6,031 nt of DNA from an uncultured Fimbriimonadales bacterium (GTDB lineage Bacteria; Armatimonadota; Fimbriimonadia; Fimbriimonadales; GBS-DC). Position 1 is the stretch's first letter. The number at the start of each line of letters is the position of its first letter. This document shows, in pieces, positions 1 to 5,213 of this stretch. The DNA is taken from contig CALGZO010000084.1 of NCBI GenBank assembly GCA_937934465.1, positions 1-6,031 of the forward strand. The letters run 5' to 3'. Both the position numbers and the translations under genes were made by a program. The notes under the pieces are model-generated. The model worked only from the letters and a program-made list of their open reading frames with translations, searched no databases and was not told the origin of the DNA.

Positions 1-24
1 CCCCTACGGGAATCTAACCCTACT

Positions 25-3000
25 ATGCGTAGCCGAGTATCGTTTATATGGGTTCTCTCCTTATGGCTCAGTAATGTTGCTCTTTTTGCGCAGTTGCCTG
101 ACCCTCGTGTGGAGCCGATTGTGGGCGCGCGGTCGCCCGCGCTCAGTCCCGACGGGAGCCAGATAACGTTCGTGTATCGGGGCGATATTTGGGTCGCGCC
201 CAGCACGGGGGGACGCGCTATGCCCCTCACGCGCCATGTCGCCTACGACACCAGCCCGCTCTGGTCGCCTGACGGCAAGTGGATTGCCTTCGCCAGCAAC
301 CGCAACGGCAACTACGACATCTTCGCGATTCCGGCGACGGGCGGCGCGCCCATCCAGCTCACCTTCCACGCGCAAAACGAGACCCCCAGCAGCTGGAGCC
401 GAGACGGGCGGTTCCTCTACTACAGCGCATCCTACGATTCGAACAACCCCGCGATTATCGAGTTGGAGGTCGCCACAGGCAGGTTTCGGCGCGTGGCAGA
501 GGATTACAACGCCATCAACAGCCCCCAGATTGCGCCCGACGGGAGAACGCTGGTCTACGGCAGGCACGGCTTCCCGTGGTGGCGTCCGCGCTACACAGGC
601 TCCGCCGCGATGCAAATCTGGGCGATTGACCTACAAAGCGGCGCGCGCCGAAGTGTCACGAACGATAACTTCCAGCACTTGTGGACGCAGTGGCTCCCCG
701 ACGGCAAGTCGCTGCTGACCGTGACGATTGCGGAGAAGACGCCCGACTCGCCGAGAATGGGCGAGCGGCTGCCCGTGTTCAAAGACAACCCGCGCCGCAC
801 GCCGAACCTGTGGGTCGTGGACGCCGCCACAGGGCGCAAACGCCAGCTCACGCAGTTCGTCGGGGGCGCAGTGCGCTTCCCCAGCGTCGCCTCCAACACA
901 GGCGATATCGCTTTTGAGTACGAGGGGCATCTGTATTTGCTCAAAGTAGGGCAGCGCGAACCCCAGCGGCTCAACTTCACCGCCAGCCAAGACGATGTGC
1001 AGTCCACGCGCCAGCGCGAGCTGCTCACGACAGGCGTCGAGGAAGCCGAGCCGTCGCCCGACGGCAAGCAGTTCGCCTTCCGCCTGCGCGGCGATATTTG
1101 GCTCATCGACATCGAGAAGCCCAAGTCCACCCCCGACAAGCGCAACGCCGAGTTCGCCCGACGACTCACCGACTGGGCGGGCGACGACTCGGACTTCGTG
1201 TGGTCTAAAGATGGCAAAACGCTCTACTTCACCTCCGACCGCAACTACCACCAGCAGCTCTACGCGCTGAATCTGGAGACTTTGGAGGTGCGACGCCTGC
1301 TCGATCGCGCCGCCGATGTGACGCGCCTGAAGCTTTCGCCTGACGGCAAGCAGTTGGGGTTCTGGGTCTCTGGCGGGGACGGCGGTCTGTTTGTGATAGA
1401 CTTAGAGACGGGCGAGGCGAAGAAGGTGTTGCACGAGCCGGGCACGCACTGGTACGGCTTGGGCGGCGGCGATTTCGCGTGGTCGCCCGATATGCGCTGG
1501 CTGTGCGTGCAGCGTCGCGCGGCGTATGGCGCGTGGAACCTCTGGATCCTGCCCGCCGACGGCTCTGGCGAACCCGTCAACATCACGCGCCTGAACGCCT
1601 TCCACAACCAGCCCGCATGGTCGCCCGACGGTAAGTACCTGTTCTTCTTCAGCAACCGCGCAGGCAACGCGCTCTACGCCCTCCCCCTCACGCGCGAAAC
1701 CGCCCGACGCGACGACAAAGACATCCAGTTCGAGAAACCCAAAGAGGGCGAACCGCTGGAGGTGAAAATCGACTTCGAGGATATCGACCAGCGTATTCGG
1801 CGGTGGAATAATCAAGCTCCCCAAGCCGACCTGACCGTCGCCAGCGACGGCAAAATCTACTTCATCTCGGAAGGCGACATCTGGCAGGTCTCCTACGACG
1901 GCAGCGAGAGCAGACGGCTCACTTCTGGGGGCGGGCACGCGGCGCTGCGCGTCTCCGCCGACGCCAAGAAACTCTACTACATCCGCAACGGCGAGCTGTT
2001 CGTGATGAACCTCGCCGCGAACAACCGCGTGGACAAGGTGGAGTTCAAGGCGGATTTCGAGTTCGACGCGATGGCGTTGCGTGAGGCGGCGTTCGTGCAG
2101 TTCTGGCGGGCGTATGAGCGCGGGTTCTATGACCCTGGCATGCACGGGCGCGACTGGGCGTCGATCCGCGAGCGGTATCGTCCCTTGCTTGCTGGGGTGG
2201 GCGTGCCTGAAGAGTTCGGCGCGGTGCTGTCGATGATGGTGGGCGAGTTGGAAGGCTCGCACACGGAGGTCTCGCCGCGCTCCAGCGCGACTGTGCGCAG
2301 CCCCAGCACGCCGCATCTGGGCTTCACCATCGACTACAGCCATCGCGGGCGCGGGCTGAAAGTCGCCGCGGTGCCCGACGGCTCGCCTGCATCCTTCCCC
2401 GAAACGCGCATCCATCCCGGCGAGTATGTGCTGAAAATCAACGGCGAACCCGTGCAGGCAGACCAGAAGCTCTGGCAACTCATCAACGACAAGGGCGACC
2501 GCACCTTCGAGTTTCTGGTGAACCGTATCCCCAGCGAGGAGGGGGCGCGCACCGTGCGATATCAGCCCATCAGCGCAGGCGAGTGGGGCGAGCTGCACTA
2601 CGATAATCGCGTCAAACGCCTGCGCAAGTTGGTGGAGGAGCGCACGAACGGGCAGGTCGGCTATGTGCATATCCGCGCGATGGGCGGCGGCGACCGCGAA
2701 CGCTTCGAGCGCGAGTTCTACGAGTACGCGCAGGGCAAAAAGGCGATGATTATCGATGTGCGCTTCAACGGCGGGGGCAACATCGCCGATACGCTGGTCG
2801 ATTGGCTGGAGCGTAAGCCCTACGCCTACTATGTGCCGCGCGATGGACTGCCCAACCTCGGACCGCCAAACGCCCTCGATATGCCGATGGTGGTATTGAT
2901 GAACGAGCGCAGTATGTCCAACGGCGAGATGTTCCCCTACGCCATGCGTGCGCGCAAACTCGCCACACTCATCGGCTGGGAGACGCCCGGCTATGTGATT

Positions 3001-3213
3001 TGGACTTGGAACTTCGGGCTGGTGGACGGCACGGGCGCGCGGATGCCCCAGCAGGGCGCGTATCGCATCGACGGCTCAAACATGGAGAACAACGGCGAGA
3101 AGCCCGACATCGCCGTATGGCTCTCGCCTGAGGACTGGCTCAGCGACCGCGACCCGCAACTCGACAAGGCGTTGGAGGTGCTGGGACGCGCCCTCCGCGC
3201 CGAGAAACCCTAA
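25..3213 (+). CDS. Exported tricorn-like serine protease (peptidase family S41, tricorn type)
   Basis: This 1062-residue protein matches the tricorn protease architecture and length (about 1070). Residues 1-22 look like a signal peptide: basic MRSR, a hydrophobic stretch, then ALFA before QLP. It is therefore predicted to act outside the cytoplasm, unlike archaeal tricorn. Residues about 30-310 and 330-670 carry SPDGK-type beta-propeller repeats (Asp43, Asp83 and many more), forming two propellers that in tricorn gate substrate entry and product exit. A helical C1 segment (about 680-755) contains the Ser745-His746 pair. A PDZ domain spans about 765-840. The C2 domain has DVRFNGGGN (911-919) and SMSNGEMFP with the likely nucleophile Ser965. 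Glu1021 probably corresponds to tricorn Glu1023. These positions match my memory of Thermoplasma tricorn numbering, except that Asp966 is Asn966 here. By family knowledge it cleaves oligopeptides to short peptides. The frame is open to the window edge, but the signal peptide supports the ATG at 25; no good Shine-Dalgarno is visible. Confidence 0.93.
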   Translation: MRSRVSFIWVLSLWLSNVALFAQLPDPRVEPIVGARSPALSPDGSQITFVYRGDIWVAPSTGGRAMPLTRHVAYDTSPLWSPDGKWIAFASNRNGNYDIFAIPATGGAPIQLTFHAQNETPSSWSRDGRFLYYSASYDSNNPAIIELEVATGRFRRVAEDYNAINSPQIAPDGRTLVYGRHGFPWWRPRYTGSAAMQIWAIDLQSGARRSVTNDNFQHLWTQWLPDGKSLLTVTIAEKTPDSPRMGERLPVFKDNPRRTPNLWVVDAATGRKRQLTQFVGGAVRFPSVASNTGDIAFEYEGHLYLLKVGQREPQRLNFTASQDDVQSTRQRELLTTGVEEAEPSPDGKQFAFRLRGDIWLIDIEKPKSTPDKRNAEFARRLTDWAGDDSDFVWSKDGKTLYFTSDRNYHQQLYALNLETLEVRRLLDRAADVTRLKLSPDGKQLGFWVSGGDGGLFVIDLETGEAKKVLHEPGTHWYGLGGGDFAWSPDMRWLCVQRRAAYGAWNLWILPADGSGEPVNITRLNAFHNQPAWSPDGKYLFFFSNRAGNALYALPLTRETARRDDKDIQFEKPKEGEPLEVKIDFEDIDQRIRRWNNQAPQADLTVASDGKIYFISEGDIWQVSYDGSESRRLTSGGGHAALRVSADAKKLYYIRNGELFVMNLAANNRVDKVEFKADFEFDAMALREAAFVQFWRAYERGFYDPGMHGRDWASIRERYRPLLAGVGVPEEFGAVLSMMVGELEGSHTEVSPRSSATVRSPSTPHLGFTIDYSHRGRGLKVAAVPDGSPASFPETRIHPGEYVLKINGEPVQADQKLWQLINDKGDRTFEFLVNRIPSEEGARTVRYQPISAGEWGELHYDNRVKRLRKLVEERTNGQVGYVHIRAMGGGDRERFEREFYEYAQGKKAMIIDVRFNGGGNIADTLVDWLERKPYAYYVPRDGLPNLGPPNALDMPMVVLMNERSMSNGEMFPYAMRARKLATLIGWETPGYVIWTWNFGLVDGTGARMPQQGAYRIDGSNMENNGEKPDIAVWLSPEDWLSDRDPQLDKALEVLGRALRAEKP

Positions 3214-3220
3214 TCTATGA

Positions 3221-3253
3221 CGCGGTTCCCCCTGCAGGCAGGGGGAACCCGCG
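3221..3253 (+). terminator. GC-rich hairpin after the protease gene, possible terminator or 3' stabiliser
   Basis: Arms GGTTCCCCCTGC (3224-3235) and GCAGGGGGAACC (3238-3249) are perfectly complementary. They extend by CGC/GCG (3221-3223 with 3251-3253) across one bulged C at 3250. The tip probably opens to a four-base loop. It begins 8 bases after the protease stop, where a terminator is expected, but no T-run follows. It is therefore not a canonical intrinsic terminator and may protect the 3' end or attenuate. A weak four-pair hairpin (3257-3260 with 3266-3269) lies just downstream. Confidence 0.5.
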
Positions 3254-3317
3254 ACAGCGACAAAATCGCGTGAATCGCAAAGAGAAGTTAGGTACTCTAT
3301 ATCAAGTGGAGTACAGT

Positions 3318-3322
3318 GGAGG
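3318..3322 (+). promoter_or_regulatory. Shine-Dalgarno GGAGG that decides the oxidoreductase start
   Basis: GGAGG lies five bases before the ATG at 3328, which is ideal spacing. It makes 3328 preferable to the in-frame GTG at 3316. That GTG has its own weaker GGAG (3308-3311) four bases upstream, so a minor longer product (four extra residues) cannot be excluded. Confidence 0.75.
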
Positions 3323-3327
3323 CGACG

Positions 3328-3999
3328 ATGACGATTTTACAAGACAAAGATCGACAGACTCTACAGCAGCGGTTTAGCGGACTGCCAAACACGGTGAAGC
3401 TGGTCGTGTTCACCACGAACGCCCAGCCTGAGACCAGCGAACTGCTCTCGCAAATTGCGCAGGAGCTGGTGAGCGTCGGGAGCAGCAAGATTACGCTGGA
3501 GCAACACAGTTTGGAAGCCGAGCCAGCAGTTGCACAGGACTACAACATCACCCTCGCCCCTGCGATTGTGGTGCGTACAGAAGAGAAGGACTACGGCGTG
3601 CGCTATCTGGGCATCCCGGCAGGGTTCGAGTTCGCCTCGCTGGTGGGCGCGATTGAAGATGTCGGCAAGGGCGACCCCGGTCTCTCGCCTGATAGCCGCC
3701 TGATGCTGGCGAACCTGCGCAATCCTGTGCATATTCGCGTGTTCGTTACCTACGGCTGCCCGTACTGCCCTGCGGCGGTGCGCCTTGCCCACAAACTGGC
3801 GATGGCGAGCGACCTCATCACCGCCGAGGGCGTCAGCAGCGAGGAGTTCCCAGAGTTGGCGAACCAGTTCGGCGTGATGGCAGTACCCAAGACCGTGATT
3901 AACGACCGCCATAGCTTCGAGGGCGCACTGCCCGAGCCAGCCTTCGTGCAGCAGGTACTGCGTGGGGCGTCCTCCAGCGGGCTGATTATCGTGCCGTAG
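3328..3999 (+). CDS. Protein disulfide oxidoreductase (PDO, glutaredoxin-like, two thioredoxin folds)
   Basis: The 223-residue product has the size and layout of the Pyrococcus-type PDO family: two thioredoxin folds in tandem. The joining region YGVRYLGIPAGFEF is characteristic of the family. The C-terminal fold has the redox motif Cys144-Pro-Tyr-Cys147, followed by PAAVRLAHK, and the cis-proline motif AVPK with Pro187. The N-terminal fold keeps its cis-proline region (LAPAIV, Pro78), but where the family normally has a first CxxC, after VVFTT, the sequence reads NAQPE (31-35). Only the second site can do dithiol chemistry. Family knowledge suggests a cytoplasmic enzyme that forms, reduces or isomerises protein disulfides, often paired with a thioredoxin reductase; none is in this window. 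There is no signal peptide. The gene is probably monocistronic, with hairpin structures on both sides. A cysteine-less first fold also occurs in the AhpF N-terminal domain, but no AhpF flavoprotein part is present. Confidence 0.92.
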   Translation: MTILQDKDRQTLQQRFSGLPNTVKLVVFTTNAQPETSELLSQIAQELVSVGSSKITLEQHSLEAEPAVAQDYNITLAPAIVVRTEEKDYGVRYLGIPAGFEFASLVGAIEDVGKGDPGLSPDSRLMLANLRNPVHIRVFVTYGCPYCPAAVRLAHKLAMASDLITAEGVSSEEFPELANQFGVMAVPKTVINDRHSFEGALPEPAFVQQVLRGASSSGLIIVP

Positions 4000-4042
4000 G
4001 CGTGGATTTTGCAGAGCCGTAAACGCGGCCTCCGACACGTAC

Positions 4043-4069
4043 CCAACTCGTAGCGTTGGCGTTTTTTTT
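4043..4069 (+). terminator. Candidate intrinsic terminator with T8 tract, built on a truncated repeat
   Basis: CCAAC (4043-4047) can pair with GTTGG (4055-4059) around a seven-base loop. Two bases later comes a run of eight T (4062-4069). ACG (4037-4039) and CGT (4060-4062) could lengthen the stem across a three-base bulge. It lies 43 bases after the oxidoreductase stop, in the correct direction. The stem is short, so efficiency is uncertain. A competing fold pairs 4051-4062 with 4083-4094. Confidence 0.45.
4049..4062 (+). repeat. Repeat copy 1, truncated
   Basis: CGTAGCGTTGGCGT matches the first 14 bases of the repeat with one change (C to T at 4057). The second arm is missing and is replaced by a T8 run that abuts copy 2. 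Confidence 0.7.
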
Positions 4070-4096
4070 CTTCGTCAGCGAGACGCTGACGCTACG
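4070..4096 (-). repeat. Repeat copy 2, inverted orientation
   Basis: Perfect arms CGTCAGCG (4073-4080) and CGCTGACG (4084-4091) enclose the three-base loop AGA. Read on the - strand it begins CGTAGCGTCAGCGTC and ends GACGAAG, like copy 3. Relative to copy 4, one base pair in the stem is A-T instead of G-C, a compensated change. Confidence 0.85.
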
Positions 4097-4111
4097 CAGC
4101 ACATCCAACCC

Positions 4112-4138
4112 CGTAGCGTCGGCGTCCCACCGACGAAG
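4112..4138 (+). repeat. Repeat copy 3
   Basis: CGTCGG (4117-4122) pairs with CCGACG (4130-4135) around the loop CGTCCCA. One changed loop-side base (A4129) shortens the stem compared with copy 4. The copy ends in GAAG, as does copy 2 when inverted. Confidence 0.85.
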
Positions 4139-4145
4139 CCTAACC

Positions 4146-4173
4146 TGTAGCGTCGGCGTCCTCGCCGACGACA
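4146..4173 (+). repeat. Repeat copy 4, carries the -35 element of the next promoter
   Basis: Perfect eight-base arms CGTCGGCG (4151-4158) and CGCCGACG (4163-4170) enclose TCCT. Outer TGT/ACA can extend the stem across two unpaired bases. The end of the right arm plus ACA forms the probable -35 hexamer of the downstream promoter. Confidence 0.88.
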
Positions 4174-4196
4174 TACCCAAACTCGTGTAGTATAAT
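4168..4196 (+). promoter_or_regulatory. Sigma-70-type promoter for the methyltransferase-glycosyltransferase operon
   Basis: A perfect -10 hexamer TATAAT (4191-4196) stands 17 bases from ACGACA (4168-4173), which matches TTGACA at four of six positions. In this GC-rich window such an AT-rich hexamer at the right place is unlikely by chance. Transcription would start at about 4203-4204, at or one base before the ATG at 4204, so the mRNA would be leaderless. Confidence 0.75.
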
Positions 4197-4203
4197 AGCT
4201 CCG

Positions 4204-5211
4204 ATGCGCGACTTTCGAACGGTCAGTCAGCGGGTCAGTGCGCTGTTCGAGCAGGCGGCACGCCCAGAGAATCGAAGTCGCTATGACGAAGAGCTCTGGC
4301 GCTACTACCCGCAACTGAAAACGCCTCAGGGCCGCATCCAACAGACGCGCTATGTGTATGACCTATGCCAGCTGGCGCGATTCGACCCTGAGGGTAAGCG
4401 CGTGCTGGATGCGGGCTGCGGCTTCGGCTTGCAACTTATCGTGCTTCATTTTATGGGCGCTCGTGAGGCAGTCGGATTCGATCCCAGCGAGCGTCGCCTG
4501 CGCACTTTTCAGCACCTCATCGCCGATTTCCAACTACAAGGCGTGCAGGCGCAGCTCGCCGCTTTGGAGCAAGTCGATTACGACCCCGCCTCGTTCGATA
4601 TGCTCCTCTCGAACGAGGCGATTTCGCACTACCCTGATGTCGACGAGTTCCTAACGCGGGCGGCGCGCTGGCTCAGGCGCGGTGGGGTGCTAATCCTCGC
4701 CGACGGCAACAACGCTGCAAACCCGAAACTTGCCGCGCACACCCGCCAACTCTGGCAACGATTTGAAAACGGTCCTGCAGGCGAGTTTGGGGGGCATCGC
4801 ATCCTGAAACCGTATCTGCAGCAGCGCACCGAGATTATCCAAGCAGCCTTTCCCGACCTGCCTCCAGAAACCGTACAAATCCTGGCGCAACGCACCAGCC
4901 TGCTCACACGCCCCGCGATTTTGCAAGCGGTGGAGCGGTATCTGCAAACGGGCGAACTTCCGAGTTCTATGTACGATCCTGCCCAGTGCCCTGTCAACCC
5001 CTATTCGGGCGCGGTCATCGAGCGGCTGTTCCACCCAATAGAGTTAGCCCGCCACATCGAGCGGTTCGGTTTCCGTGCGTGGGCGTATGCCTACTTCGGC
5101 GGTGCAGGGGGCAACCCCCTCGTGCGCGCCGTGAACGCGCTGCTGATGCGCCTGACCCCACTCTCGCTGCGTTGGGCGCGCAGCTTTCGCGTGATTGCCG
5201 TGCGCCAATAG
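4204..5211 (+). CDS. Class I SAM-dependent methyltransferase
   Basis: The 335-residue protein has a Rossmann-type SAM-binding domain preceded by a helical region of about 65 residues. Motif I is VLDAGCGFG (67-75). The acidic residue at the end of the second strand is Asp93 in VGFDPSE. The motif FDMLLSNEAISHY (131-143) corresponds to the fourth strand, and GGVLILADGNN (160-170) to the following strand region. Residues 180-300 form an additional domain that I do not recognise; it may set substrate choice. The substrate cannot be told from sequence. The downstream glycosyltransferase, two bases after the stop, suggests methylation of a glycan, glycolipid or similar glycosylated product; this is inference. 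ATG 4204 is chosen because it follows the promoter directly. There is no Shine-Dalgarno sequence before it (TAGCTCCG), which agrees with leaderless translation. Confidence 0.88.
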   Translation: MRDFRTVSQRVSALFEQAARPENRSRYDEELWRYYPQLKTPQGRIQQTRYVYDLCQLARFDPEGKRVLDAGCGFGLQLIVLHFMGAREAVGFDPSERRLRTFQHLIADFQLQGVQAQLAALEQVDYDPASFDMLLSNEAISHYPDVDEFLTRAARWLRRGGVLILADGNNAANPKLAAHTRQLWQRFENGPAGEFGGHRILKPYLQQRTEIIQAAFPDLPPETVQILAQRTSLLTRPAILQAVERYLQTGELPSSMYDPAQCPVNPYSGAVIERLFHPIELARHIERFGFRAWAYAYFGGAGGNPLVRAVNALLMRLTPLSLRWARSFRVIAVRQ

Positions 5212-5213
5212 CG

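Larger units (their letters stand above)
4049..4173. repeat. Cluster of palindromic REP-like repeats (four copies)
   Basis: The intergenic region between the oxidoreductase and methyltransferase genes holds a truncated + copy (4049-4062), a - copy (4070-4096) and two + copies (4112-4138, 4146-4173). The common core is GTAGCGTCGGCGTC, a short loop, then the complementary arm ending CGACG. Junctions carry short related sequences such as CCAACCC or CCTAACC. Mixed orientation and self-complementarity resemble REP/BIME elements, which in other bacteria are mobilised by RAYT transposases; none is encoded here. Confidence 0.85.

Noticed and set aside
25..1900. Dipeptidyl peptidase IV or TolB assignment for the propeller part of the first gene
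   Set aside because: The SPDG propeller repeats are shared with those families, but the C1, PDZ and S41-type C2 domains with the Ser-His pair and SNGE motif identify tricorn.
1402..2670. Long open frame on the - strand (422 codons)
   Set aside because: It lies wholly inside the protease gene and reads as low-complexity Ala/Arg/Val-rich sequence with no recognisable domain. GC-rich genes commonly produce such antisense open frames.
3275..3303. Promoter for the oxidoreductase gene (TCGCAA, then TATATC)
   Set aside because: Only the -10-like hexamer is reasonable, and the -35 match is poor. A promoter is likely somewhere in 3254-3315, but I cannot place it.
3316..3327. GTG at 3316 as the main oxidoreductase start
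   Set aside because: The ATG at 3328 has a better Shine-Dalgarno (GGAGG at five bases), and the extra four residues add no family similarity.
3361..4038. Open frame on the - strand across the oxidoreductase gene
   Set aside because: It is antisense to a gene with clear family motifs, has no recognisable domain, and starts within the intergenic repeat region.
4049..4173. CRISPR array
   Set aside because: The copies are in both orientations, are separated by only about 0-15 bases rather than regular spacers, and no cas gene is near.
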